Shown in pieces: positions 23,641-31,497 of a stretch of DNA of 33,153 nucleotides. Position numbers and translations under genes: made by a program. This DNA comes from Armatimonadota bacterium (GTDB taxonomy: Bacteria; Armatimonadota; Armatimonadia; Armatimonadales; Capsulimonadaceae), in the NCBI GenBank assembly GCA_019239955.1, contig JAFAZD010000120.1, positions 1 to 33,153 on the forward strand. Reading direction: 5' to 3'. Every line of letters starts with the position of its first letter. Position 1 is the stretch's first letter. The notes below the pieces were generated by a model, which saw only the letters and a program-made list of their open reading frames with translations, made no database searches and was not told the origin of the DNA.

Positions 23641-24224
23641 TTCTCCCGAGCCTCCCGAATGCGCTGGATAGCGTCCGCGAGCAGGCGGCGGTGCGCGGGA
23701 TCGTTGAGCCAGGTGCTCGCGCCGGATGAGTGAGGCAGGGGAATGTAGGTCAGCCCGCCTTTCTCAAACATCCGCCCGACGGCCTCTTCCAAAGGCATCC
23801 GGGGCAGGAACGTGTCAATGGACATCTTGCCGAACAGGATGACGACCCGCGGGCTGACCAGCCGCCACTGGGCGTCCAGCCAGTGGCGGCAGTTGGCGCG
23901 CTCCTTCGGCGAAGGGGCGCGGTCGGTGCTCTTGCCGGGGAGGCGGCCCGGGAAGCACTTGGTCAGCGCCGTCATGTAGATGGTCGTGCCGATGTCGCCT
24001 TCGGTGAAGCCGGCCTCGCAGAGCCAGCCAATTAACTTTCGGGCGGCGGGGCCGAGGTACATCCGGTCGCCGCGCCAGTCGGAGAGGCCGGGGGCCTGGC
24101 CGATCAGCAGGAACGGCGCGGGGGCCTGTCCCCACACCAGCGGGGGCGGCGCGATGGGAAAGCCATCCTCCTCGCAACGGCGGCACTGCCGGATCTGGTC
24201 ATGCAGAAGTTCCAGTGCTTGCAC
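23607..24224 (-). CDS. Uracil-DNA glycosylase superfamily protein, Fe-S type
   Basis: 205 residues from GTG 24224. Cysteines at 14 and 17 (CRRC), 90 (TKCFPG) and 112 (ANCRHW) fit the four ligands of the 4Fe-4S cluster of family 4/5-type glycosylases. Motif 1 is GQAPG (42-46) with DWRGDRMYLGPAARKLIGWL; motif 2 is IPLPHSSGASTW. It would remove uracil from DNA. The GTG is preferred because it sits 6 nt after a TACAAT box and avoids overlap with the M56 gene. The C-terminal APPPPILGE is repeat-derived. Confidence 0.85.
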   Translation of the reverse strand: MQALELLHDQIRQCRRCEEDGFPIAPPPLVWGQAPAPFLLIGQAPGLSDWRGDRMYLGPAARKLIGWLCEAGFTEGDIGTTIYMTALTKCFPGRLPGKSTDRAPSPKERANCRHWLDAQWRLVSPRVVILFGKMSIDTFLPRMPLEEAVGRMFEKGGLTYIPLPHSSGASTWLNDPAHRRLLADAIQRIREAREKIAPPPPILGE

Positions 24225-24230
24225 AGGCCC

Positions 24231-24261
24231 ATTGTACCTGAACGGTAGCAGGAAGGGGCAA
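24231..24261 (-). promoter_or_regulatory. Leaderless promoter of the UDG gene
   Basis: On the minus strand TTGCCC (24261-24256) is followed after 19 nt by TACAAT (24236-24231), then GGGCCT and the GTG start. Confidence 0.55.
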
Positions 24262-24276
24262 CACAGAATTGCTGCC

Positions 24277-26538
24277 TCAGTCGGCTGAGGCGGGAGCAAT
24301 GCCGGGAGGCAGGATGCGGAAACTGCTGGTAATCACGGGATCGGTCTGCTTGAACAGCGCCGGGATGTACCGGTCTTCGTGAATCAACAGGAAGCGCAGG
24401 TGGGTCCGCGCATCTGTGATGGCAAGGGCGTGGTGACTGCCGTTCGGCCCGACCCATTGCGTATCTCTACGGAGGGAGCGGCTGCCGGGCGGGAACGGGA
24501 CTTCGCCGGCATGGCCGACCACAACGGAAATGAACTCCTCGTGCGGGGCCAGCCACGACGCCCCCGTCGCCCCCTGAAGGCGGGCCTCAATGACCTTGCC
24601 TCCCCGCACCGGCGTCCAGGGGACCGGTGCCGTCCCGGCACAGTCCAAATGGGCGCAGTCGAAATAGTCCTTCGTGTCCTTGAACGACGGTCGAACCTTT
24701 GCAAAGTAAGATGGATACAGGAACGTGTAGCGCGTTCCGTCCGGGAGTGGTCGGCTGACGTAGCGGCGGAAGCCGACCGCAGGGGTGAGGCTCGCCGACG
24801 GATCGATGTATCTTGCGCCAGCGGGCAGGGAGTAGTCAAACACGCCCGATGGCAATGGCTGGTTGTAGGAAACGTTATGGTTGACAACGACAATGTGGCC
24901 TTTGCTTGGCAACGTTTCGGTGACGTCGTCTTCACTTCGGATCAGGTGGCGAGTGCCGGGGTCGTACCAATCGCGCACATGAGTGGTCCACTCCCGACGA
25001 GGCCCGCTTTGTAAACCCATCGTACAGTGGAGGTCGCGCGTAAAAAGCACTGCGTTTGCCCCGCCCAGCGACACCTGCTTTTTTTGCCATGGTGTCAAAA
25101 CGCATCTTACGAGGCCTGCCGCTCTTGGCGGGCTTGGCGCGTCGGTGGCTGTGGGGTACGAAGTAAACTGACGAATGTAGGAATCCGTCCGTTGTGCGAC
25201 ATCCCTCTTGTCTGCTGATCGTGGGCTTTGTAGTGTCACCCTGCCCTGTGCAGACACCTCAACAAAGCGAATGGCGGGCGGCGTGTTCCTCACCCAGAAC
25301 AGGGTGCGTGAGTCGTGGAGTGCAAGTCTACGGCCGAGTGCGTCATAGGCCCGCACCGTCATCACCCAGGAAATTGTCTGCACCGCCTGTCCTGACCTCA
25401 CAGCATCGGGATCCGCCTCGCCTGCGGCCTTCGTGAGACGTAGCGCGGCCAACGGCATGAGCAATGCCAGAGCCGCCGCCGCGGCCAGCGTCAAGACGCG
25501 CCGGGCCACGCCATGGGCGGGCCGGTGTCCGTCCAGGATGGCCCGAAGACGGCCCGACATCTCCGGGCGGTGTGCCATCGCCACCGTGCCGGTTGGGGCC
25601 TGCCGCCGGGATGCCAGGCCGCGGACGATCTCCAGCAGGTGTGCGGCGTAGTCCGGGGCCGGGACGCCGCAGGCCAGCACCAGGTCGTCGCAGGCTCCCT
25701 CTGCCTCGGCGCGCACACGGGCAGCGGACGGCCAGACCAGCGGGTGGAACCAGTACAGGGCGCACACGCACGAGGCAAAAACCATCGTTGCCCAGTCCAG
25801 GCGCCGGACGTGCGCCGTCTCATGGAGCAGCACCGCCCGTAGCCGGTCGGCGGGCCAGTCCGATGCGCCCTGGGGCAGCAGGACGACGGGCCGCCGGACG
25901 CCGCAGGTCATCGGCACGGCGACGTTGCCGAGGCGGACGGACGGGAGGCACGTCAAGCCGAGCGCCCGCCGGGCCGCGTCGGCGGCCTCAACAAGCGTTT
26001 GGTCGCTGACGGGATGGCAACGCCGGACTAGGCGCGACGCGGTAGCGATGCCAAGCAGCGTCCTGCCCAGTGCCAGGCAGACACCGGCGAGCCAGACCAG
26101 GCACACCCACTCCGCCGCCGGCCGACCAACCGGGGCGGGTGGCCGCACGGAGGGGTTTGCCGGAGCGGACGGCGGAGGGGCCTGATTGCCTGCCGTGACA
26201 CTCGCCGCGGCCGCCACTGGCGGTGCCGGCACGCGAGCCGTCTTCACGGCGGCTTGCGGCTGTGGGGGAGCGACGGCGACGTTCGGGCGCGGCAGGACGA
26301 CCTGCGGGCGCGGCGCGGCGGGCAGGACGGGGGCGCTCCAGCGGGGGAGCAGCGCGCAGAAGGCCGGCAGGCATAGGAGACTCGCCAGCGTCAGCAGCCA
26401 GAGAGCATGACGCGCGGCGGCCGACGCCCGGCGCAGCGCCAGACAGGCCAGGCCCGCCAGGGCGAATACCAGCAGACTCTTCCAGAACGTGTCTTGCAGC
26501 AGAGCGGCCAGTGGGGCCGCAAACGTTGCGTGTGGCAT
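24277..26538 (-). CDS. M56-family (BlaR1/MecR1-type) sensor metalloprotease
   Basis: 753 residues. N-terminal helices (about 17-64), a Pro/Ala/Val-rich linker (70-140), then the M56 protease domain with zinc motif HETAH (239-243) and third ligand fitting E280 in EGACDD. A further helix (about 345-365) is followed by a C-terminal region of some 380 residues. That region has no penicillin-binding SxxK sensor that I can see; it is beta-rich with several Cys (LVRCVLTPWQKKQVSLGG, YFDCAHLDCAGTAP). BlaR1-type proteins sense an external signal and trigger cleavage of the paired repressor. Strong ribosome site AAGGAGAG; 11 nt after the repressor stop. Confidence 0.88.
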   Translation of the reverse strand: MPHATFAAPLAALLQDTFWKSLLVFALAGLACLALRRASAAARHALWLLTLASLLCLPAFCALLPRWSAPVLPAAPRPQVVLPRPNVAVAPPQPQAAVKTARVPAPPVAAAASVTAGNQAPPPSAPANPSVRPPAPVGRPAAEWVCLVWLAGVCLALGRTLLGIATASRLVRRCHPVSDQTLVEAADAARRALGLTCLPSVRLGNVAVPMTCGVRRPVVLLPQGASDWPADRLRAVLLHETAHVRRLDWATMVFASCVCALYWFHPLVWPSAARVRAEAEGACDDLVLACGVPAPDYAAHLLEIVRGLASRRQAPTGTVAMAHRPEMSGRLRAILDGHRPAHGVARRVLTLAAAAALALLMPLAALRLTKAAGEADPDAVRSGQAVQTISWVMTVRAYDALGRRLALHDSRTLFWVRNTPPAIRFVEVSAQGRVTLQSPRSADKRDVAQRTDSYIRQFTSYPTATDAPSPPRAAGLVRCVLTPWQKKQVSLGGANAVLFTRDLHCTMGLQSGPRREWTTHVRDWYDPGTRHLIRSEDDVTETLPSKGHIVVVNHNVSYNQPLPSGVFDYSLPAGARYIDPSASLTPAVGFRRYVSRPLPDGTRYTFLYPSYFAKVRPSFKDTKDYFDCAHLDCAGTAPVPWTPVRGGKVIEARLQGATGASWLAPHEEFISVVVGHAGEVPFPPGSRSLRRDTQWVGPNGSHHALAITDARTHLRFLLIHEDRYIPALFKQTDPVITSSFRILPPGIAPASAD

Positions 26539-26549
26539 GGGCCTCTCCT

Positions 26550-26948
26550 TCAGGCGTTCGGCTCTTTGGCCCCGCGGGCCTGGTCAATCAGCGCCTGGAG
26601 GCGTTCCAACTCCGCCGCATCAAGTTCGCCGGCCTTGACGGACAACAGGGTCGCCATGACGGAATGGACCGAGTCGTCAAAAAACGTCCGCAGCAAATTC
26701 TGGAGGGCGGTGCGGGCGGCGGCCTGGCGCGGCTTGGTCGGGCGGTAAATGAATTTGCCGTTCTCCTCGGCATGGATTAGGTGGCCTTTGGCCTCCAGGA
26801 TGCGAAGGTGGGTGCGGACGGCGGGGTTGGTGGGCGCGTCCGGGAGGGCTGCGATCACGGCGGCCACATCCGCCTGGCCCTGGCGGTAGAGGATTTCCAT
26901 GATCTGCTGCTCGCGCTTGGTGAGGTAAGGGCCTGGCTTTTGGGGCAC
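26550..26948 (-). CDS. BlaI/MecI-family transcriptional repressor
   Basis: 132 residues. Winged helix with LTKREQQIMEILYRQGQADV, TNPAVRTHLRILEAKGHLIH and YRPTKPRQAAARTALQNLL, then the dimerisation and cleavage region FFDDSVHSVMATLLS. It binds paired operators as a dimer and is inactivated through the M56 partner next door. Starts at GTG 26948 with GGAGGA before it. A likely operator overlaps its -10 region, so it should repress itself and the M56 gene. Confidence 0.93.
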   Translation of the reverse strand: MPQKPGPYLTKREQQIMEILYRQGQADVAAVIAALPDAPTNPAVRTHLRILEAKGHLIHAEENGKFIYRPTKPRQAAARTALQNLLRTFFDDSVHSVMATLLSVKAGELDAAELERLQALIDQARGAKEPNA

Positions 26949-26968
26949 CGGTCTGCTCCTCCGAGTTG

Positions 26969-26986
26969 ATGTTAATAATTTAACAT
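26969..26986. promoter_or_regulatory. Palindromic operator O1 for the BlaI-type repressor
   Basis: ATGTTAA-TAAT-TTAACAT, a perfect 7-bp dyad. On the minus strand it overlaps the proposed -10 (TTAAAT, 26983-26978) of the repressor promoter, whose -35 is TTGACA (27006-27001), 17 nt away. Confidence 0.8.
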
Positions 26987-27013
26987 ATGCGCCTCGCCTT
27001 TGTCAAGAGGCGG

Positions 27014-27051
27014 AGGTGAATTTTTTAACATGACAGGGTCTGGGGTACACT
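27014..27051 (+). promoter_or_regulatory. Operator O2 and leaderless promoter of the ABC ATPase gene
   Basis: AGGTGAA-TTTT-TTAACAT (27014-27031) keeps one perfect O1 half-site and 5 of 7 bases of the other, with the same 4-nt centre. It overlaps a -35 TTAACA (27025-27030), which lies 15 nt from TACACT (27046-27051). The ATG follows 7 nt after the -10. The repressor may thus control both directions. Confidence 0.6.
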
Positions 27052-27058
27052 GACCGGC

Positions 27059-27874
27059 ATGAGGAGGGAAGATGCCCTGTTGAGGATTGATGGGGCCACG
27101 CTGGTCAAGGGCGGTCGGCGCATTCTGGACGGCCTGAGCTTGGAAGTGACAGAAGGACAGCACACGGCCATTCTGGGGCCGAACGGGTCAGGGAAATCCT
27201 CGCTCATCAAGCTCATCACCCGGCAGCACTACCCGCTGGCCCGCGCCGACGGGCCGCCGCCCGTGACGATCTTCGGCCGCGCCCGCTGGGACATCTTCGA
27301 GCTGCGCGCCCTGCTGGGCATCGTCTCCTCGGACTTGCACCAGGAATTCACCGGCGTGGCGCGGCTGCGCGGGGAGGAGGCCGTGCTGTCGGGCTTCTTC
27401 GCCGGCCTCGGCCTCGCGGCGCACCACGCCGTCACTCCGGGGATGCAGGAGCGGGCGCAGGCGGCGCTGGCCTGGATGGAGGCGTCGGCGCTGGCCGACA
27501 AGCCGCTGGCGGAGATGTCTACCGGGGAGGCGCGGCGCGTGCTGATCGCCCGCGCCCTCGTCACCGACCCCCGCGCCCTGCTGCTGGACGAGCCGACGGC
27601 CGGGCTGGACCTGGTCGCGCGCCGCCGTTTCCTGGAGACCCTGCGCCGCGTCGCCGCGCGCGGCAAGACCGTGATCCTGGTGACGCACCACGTCGAGGAG
27701 GTGCTGCCGGAGATCGGGCGCGTGGTCCTGCTGCGCGACGGCCATGTCTTCCGCGACGGCCCCAAGCGCGACGTGCTGACGACGGAGACTCTCTCCGCCC
27801 TGTTCGGCACGCCCGTTCATGTCCGGGAACAGGCCGGTTACTTCACGGCGGAGGCGACACTGGGCGTGGTCTGA
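27059..27874 (+). CDS. Orphan ABC transporter ATPase (YlmA/ModF-like)
   Basis: 271 residues. Walker A GPNGSGKSS (40-48), signature STGEA (154-158), Walker B LLLDEP (174-179), H-loop ILVTHH. The sequence style (FGRARWDIFELRALLGIVSS, TGVARLRGEEAVLSGFFAGL) fits the YlmA/ModF-type ATPases that have no permease beside them. None is found here either. Its role is unknown; operator O2 suggests control by the neighbouring BlaI/M56 pair. Confidence 0.85.
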   Translation: MRREDALLRIDGATLVKGGRRILDGLSLEVTEGQHTAILGPNGSGKSSLIKLITRQHYPLARADGPPPVTIFGRARWDIFELRALLGIVSSDLHQEFTGVARLRGEEAVLSGFFAGLGLAAHHAVTPGMQERAQAALAWMEASALADKPLAEMSTGEARRVLIARALVTDPRALLLDEPTAGLDLVARRRFLETLRRVAARGKTVILVTHHVEEVLPEIGRVVLLRDGHVFRDGPKRDVLTTETLSALFGTPVHVREQAGYFTAEATLGVV

Positions 27875-27880
27875 CTCGCC

Positions 27881-27910
27881 TTGCCAATCGCCGCCGCCCT
27901 ATGCTACACT
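27881..27910 (+). promoter_or_regulatory. Leaderless promoter of murB
   Basis: TTGCCA (27881-27886) and TACACT (27905-27910) are separated by 18 nt. The murB ATG is 7 nt after the -10, with AGGGGCG between. Confidence 0.65.
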
Positions 27911-27917
27911 AGGGGCG

Positions 27918-28892
27918 ATGGACACGGAACGCATTTTACGGGGGGCGCTGGGGGACGCGCTGAGGACGGACGAGCCGATGGCACGGCACACGACGCTGAA
28001 GGTCGGCGGGCTGGCCCGCTGGTTCTGGGCGGCATCAGACGTGGATGATCTGGCGCGGGTGCTGGCCGTCTGTACCGAACATGATATCCCCTACCTGTTC
28101 GTCGGGCACGGGTCAAACCTGCTGATGAGCGACGCGGGGTACGACGGCTTGGTGATCCAGAACCGCTGCAAGGGGACGGAGATCGGGGAGGAGACCTATG
28201 CCGAGAGCGGCGTCTCGTTCGGCTCGCTGTTCCACCAGACGGCCAAGGCGGGGTTCGCAGGGCTGGAGTGGGCCATCGGCATCCCCGGCACGGTCGGCGG
28301 GGCGCTGGTCAGCAACGCCGGGGCGTACCGGGGCAACATCGGCCCGCTGGTGCGGAGCGTCCGGGTCTTCGCCGACGGGCGGGACCAGACGGTCGGGCCG
28401 GAGTGGATGGAGTTCTCGTACCGGGACAGCCGCCTGCGCCGCTCCGGCATCGGGCGCACGGTCATCCTCTCCTGCACGCTGCGCCTGACGCAGCGGGACG
28501 AGCCGGAGGCGATTCTGGCCCGCGCCAAAGAATATCAGGCGCAGCGGCGGGCCAAGCAGCCCTACGCGCCCTCGGCAGGGTCGTTCTTCAAGAACGTCAA
28601 CGACGCGGCGCTGGTTGAGCGGCTGCCAGCGCTGACGCCGGGGATGAAGGCGGCGGGCGTCGTGCCGGCGGGGTATCTCATCGAAGCCTGTGGCCTTAAG
28701 GGGCTGCGTGAAGGCGGGGCGCAGGTCTCGGAGAAACACGCCAATTTCCTGATCAACGCGGGCGGCGCGACGGCCTCCGACCTGCGGACGCTGGCCTGCC
28801 GGGTCAAGGCGGCGGTCCGGGAAAAGTTCCAGGTGACGCTGGAGGAGGAAGTGCTGTACGCCGGCGACTGGCGCGGGTGGGAGGCTGCGTGA
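27918..28892 (+). CDS. murB: UDP-N-acetylenolpyruvoylglucosamine reductase
   Basis: 324 residues. It reduces UDP-GlcNAc-enolpyruvate to UDP-MurNAc, a cytoplasmic step of peptidoglycan synthesis. The FAD-binding domain shows HTTLKVGGLARWFW, PYLFVGHGSNLLMSDAGYDG and GLEWAIGIPGTVGGALVSNA; catalytic parts are YRDS, the serine in PSAGSFFKN and the glutamate near the end (LEEEVLYAG). Length and motifs are complete. The region between SFFKN and the C-terminus is of the short (type II-like) form. The stop overlaps the GTG of the GH5 gene. Confidence 0.96.
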   Translation: MDTERILRGALGDALRTDEPMARHTTLKVGGLARWFWAASDVDDLARVLAVCTEHDIPYLFVGHGSNLLMSDAGYDGLVIQNRCKGTEIGEETYAESGVSFGSLFHQTAKAGFAGLEWAIGIPGTVGGALVSNAGAYRGNIGPLVRSVRVFADGRDQTVGPEWMEFSYRDSRLRRSGIGRTVILSCTLRLTQRDEPEAILARAKEYQAQRRAKQPYAPSAGSFFKNVNDAALVERLPALTPGMKAAGVVPAGYLIEACGLKGLREGGAQVSEKHANFLINAGGATASDLRTLACRVKAAVREKFQVTLEEEVLYAGDWRGWEAA

Positions 28893-29932
28893 AATACTTG
28901 CTGTCCTGGCTCTGCCTTGTCTTCTGCCTCGGCCTGCCGCCTGGCGCGGCGGCGAAGGAGAGCCTGCCGCCGATGCTGCACGTTGTCGGCAATCGCCTGG
29001 AAGATGGTCACGGCCATGTTATCCGCCTGCAAGGGGTGAACATCCCCAGCCTGGAGTGGAGCAATGCGGGCGAGCACGTCCTGCAATCCGTCCAGGTGGC
29101 GATGGAGGGCTGGCACGTCAACGCGATCCGCCTGCCGCTGGCGCAGGACCGCTGGTTCGGGCAGGCGGCGGGACAGGACGACGATGGCGCGGCCTACCGG
29201 CGGCTGGTGGATGGCGTGGTCGGGGCCGTCGCCGCACACGGGGGCTATGTCATCCTGGACTGCCACTGGTCGGACATGGGCAACTGGGGGCACAGCATCG
29301 CCCAGCACAAGATGCCGGACCTGAATACCCTCTTCTTCTGGCGGGACGTGGCGGGGCGTTACGCCAACAACGTCTCTGTATTGTTTGACCTCTATAACGA
29401 ACCGCGCGACGTGTCCTGGGATGTGTGGCAGCACGGCGGGACGGTCACGGAGCAGGACGAACACAAGGCCGACGTGACCTACAAGACGCCGGGGATGCAG
29501 GCGCTCGTGAACGCCGTCCGGGCGGCGGGGGCGCGCAACATCGTGGTGGCCGGCGGACTGGACTGGGCCTACGACCTGTCCGGCGTCGCGCAGGGCCACG
29601 CGCTGACGGACCCCGGCGGCAACGGCATCATGTACGCCGCCCACATCTACCCCTGGAAAGGCTCCTCTCATGAGAACTGGGACCCGCACGTCACGGTTGT
29701 CGCGGACAAGTACCCGATCCTCATCGGCGAGGTCGGCTGCGAGCCGGATCCCAAGCAGGAAGACCCGAACATCTGGGCGCCGAAAGTCCTGGCCTACATC
29801 CGCCAGCATCACTTCAACTGGACGGCCTGGTCGTTCCACCCCTCCGCGTCGCCGCGCGTGATCTCCGACTGGAACTACGCGCCAACGCCCTACTGGGGCC
29901 GCTTCGTCAGGGATGCCTTGCGCGAGCCTTGA
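28889..29932 (+). CDS. Secreted GH5-family glycoside hydrolase (cellulase-like)
   Basis: 347 residues. Signal peptide at 1-22 (KYLLSWLCLVFCLGLPPGAA). TIM-barrel GH5 features: GVNIPSLEW, GWHVNAIRLPL, YVILDCHWSD, the acid/base glutamate E171 in DLYNEP, AHIYPW near 252 and the nucleophile E281 in LIGEVGCEP; W-S-F-H-P closes the barrel. It would cut beta-1,4-glucan or a related polysaccharide outside the cell. Start GTG 28889 overlaps the murB stop (GTGA); GGGAGG is the ribosome site. Confidence 0.93.
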   Translation: MKYLLSWLCLVFCLGLPPGAAAKESLPPMLHVVGNRLEDGHGHVIRLQGVNIPSLEWSNAGEHVLQSVQVAMEGWHVNAIRLPLAQDRWFGQAAGQDDDGAAYRRLVDGVVGAVAAHGGYVILDCHWSDMGNWGHSIAQHKMPDLNTLFFWRDVAGRYANNVSVLFDLYNEPRDVSWDVWQHGGTVTEQDEHKADVTYKTPGMQALVNAVRAAGARNIVVAGGLDWAYDLSGVAQGHALTDPGGNGIMYAAHIYPWKGSSHENWDPHVTVVADKYPILIGEVGCEPDPKQEDPNIWAPKVLAYIRQHHFNWTAWSFHPSASPRVISDWNYAPTPYWGRFVRDALREP

Positions 29933-29992
29933 TGCTGCGTAGCCCGGGACCGCCCGCTGCGGCATGAGGGTGGGGAAAAGCGGCGAGACTGC

Positions 29993-30688
29993 TTACAGGA
30001 CCGATACGCCCGCCCCGCGCACCATCGCCACCAGGATGCCGACGATGCGCTCTACCTCTTTGATGTGGTACTCGGTCGCGTCCACGGAGACTAGATCGCC
30101 GGACAGCCGCAGGAACGTCCAGAGGCTGCCGGTCGTGACCACGCCATAGACCGTCGGGATGGCATTGCCAGGGCGCTCATTGAAGGTCTGGGCGGCCAGC
30201 ATCTCGGCGACGCACTGGCCGAGGCCCGCCTTGATGTTCTCATTCTTGGCCTCCACCACCGCCACGACCGGGGCCTCCACGAACAACTGCTCGGGCGAGA
30301 GGCTGAGCAGGAAGTCACAGACCCCACGCAGGCCGCGCTCAAAGTCCACCGTGAACTCCACACCCGAAGACAGGCTGAAGCCCTGCCCCGTCTGGCGGTA
30401 GGCTTCCAGCAGGACGGGCATGATCAGCAGCTCCGAGCGCGCCTTCTCCGTGCCCATCGCAAAAGCCAGGCGGGTGAAGTCGCGCAGGTGGTCGCGCAGG
30501 GCGGCGCTGATGGACACAGGTGGCACGTCGGCGAAGTAATCGCCGCGCTCGTCCGTCCCCAGGCCGAACTGCTGTTTGAGCGCGTCCAGCGTGAAGTCAT
30601 TGTACGCGATGCCGACATTGTACCCGGAGGCTGACCCGGCGTGATGCCAGCAAGCCGGCGTGGGAGACTGGTCGCTCAGTCCTCGCAT
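29993..30688 (-). CDS. PD-(D/E)XK nuclease-like protein, restriction-related
   Basis: 231 residues from ATG 30688. Residues E86, D125 (GVCDF), E146-A-K148 (VVEAKNE) and Q158 (GLGQC) fit the spacing of a PD-(D/E)XK nuclease core. The sequence YNDFTLDALKQQFGL, ADVPPV, TEKARSELLIMPVL and YGVVTTGSLWTFLRL matches a family common in cyanobacteria and other environmental bacteria, without known function. Relatives begin near residue 28; the first 26 residues here may not be native. A TACAAT box 6 nt before an ATC codon at 30610 raises an alternative start (see findings). Confidence 0.7.
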   Translation of the reverse strand: MRGLSDQSPTPACWHHAGSASGYNVGIAYNDFTLDALKQQFGLGTDERGDYFADVPPVSISAALRDHLRDFTRLAFAMGTEKARSELLIMPVLLEAYRQTGQGFSLSSGVEFTVDFERGLRGVCDFLLSLSPEQLFVEAPVVAVVEAKNENIKAGLGQCVAEMLAAQTFNERPGNAIPTVYGVVTTGSLWTFLRLSGDLVSVDATEYHIKEVERIVGILVAMVRGAGVSVL

Positions 30689-31497
30689 AGTGGCAGGAGG
30701 CTCCGATACATGCGGCGGGCGGCTTCTTCGGGCGGCAAGGCCCAGAGCGCGTCACTGAACATTTCGATGGAGAAGAAGCCCCGATAGCCGCCTGCCTCGA
30801 TGCGCCCGAACAGCTCGCGCAGGGGCAGGACGCCGTCGCCGGGCAGCTCCCGGTCGCTGTTGCAGTTCGATAGCTCGCCGGGCTTGTCGCGCATATCGTC
30901 CACGTGGACGTGCTTGATGAGGGCGACGGTCTCCGGCGTCAGCTGCTCCATCTTGGAGGGCGTGCAGTGGTAGTGGGCCGGGTCAAACAGCACCCCGACG
31001 TTGGCCGCGCCGGAGCGGCGCGCGACCTCCGCCGCCGTCCGCAGGGACTTGACGATGGGCGACCAGTTGAACTCGATGCACAGGCTGACTCCTGTGTCGG
31101 CGATCTGCCCGGCCACGTCCGCGAAGGCCTGCGCCAGTTCGCCCAGAGGGTCATCCATCGGGCCGGAGGGGCCGTCGGTGCCGACGACCAGGGCGTTGCC
31201 GCCGATCTCCGCGATCAGCCGCGCGTTATCCTGCACCTGCCGGTGGTTCCGAGTCCGCTGCTCCGGCGGCGAGAACGCCTCCAGGCCGGTCTCGAAGCCG
31301 CCGATGCAGCGCAGGCCGTGCGACTCGATGAGGCGGCGCGCGTCCGCCGGGGAGCGTCCCTGCGCCAGCCATTCCTTGACGTGCCCCAGCATGAACTCCA
31401 CGTTCGGGAACCCGGCGGCCGCGTAGGCCGCCAGCCGCTCCTCCAGACTCGCCCCGCCGGTGGAGACGGAGTTGATGGCAAGCTGCTCGCGTTTCAT
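30676..31497 (-). CDS. Sugar phosphate isomerase/epimerase-like TIM-barrel protein
   Basis: 273 residues of the xylose-isomerase-like TIM-barrel family (AP endonuclease family 2). Strand-end metal ligands fit E in CIEFNWSP, D and H in LFDPAHYH, H in KHVHVDDMRD and E in FFSIEMFSD. It begins MKREQLAINSVSTGGASLEE. The likely role is isomerisation or epimerisation of a keto-sugar or inositol derivative. Its ATG overlaps the stop of the Gfo/Idh gene (ATGA), a frequent pairing in sugar and inositol catabolism. The substrate cannot be told. Confidence 0.88.
   Translation of the reverse strand: MKREQLAINSVSTGGASLEERLAAYAAAGFPNVEFMLGHVKEWLAQGRSPADARRLIESHGLRCIGGFETGLEAFSPPEQRTRNHRQVQDNARLIAEIGGNALVVGTDGPSGPMDDPLGELAQAFADVAGQIADTGVSLCIEFNWSPIVKSLRTAAEVARRSGAANVGVLFDPAHYHCTPSKMEQLTPETVALIKHVHVDDMRDKPGELSNCNSDRELPGDGVLPLRELFGRIEAGGYRGFFSIEMFSDALWALPPEEAARRMYRSLLPLCED

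Noticed and set aside
24274-24291. Terminator at the end of the M56 gene (GCCTCAG-TCGG-CTGAGGC)
   Set aside because: The hairpin overlaps the last codons and stop and is not followed by a T run, so it is too weak to call.
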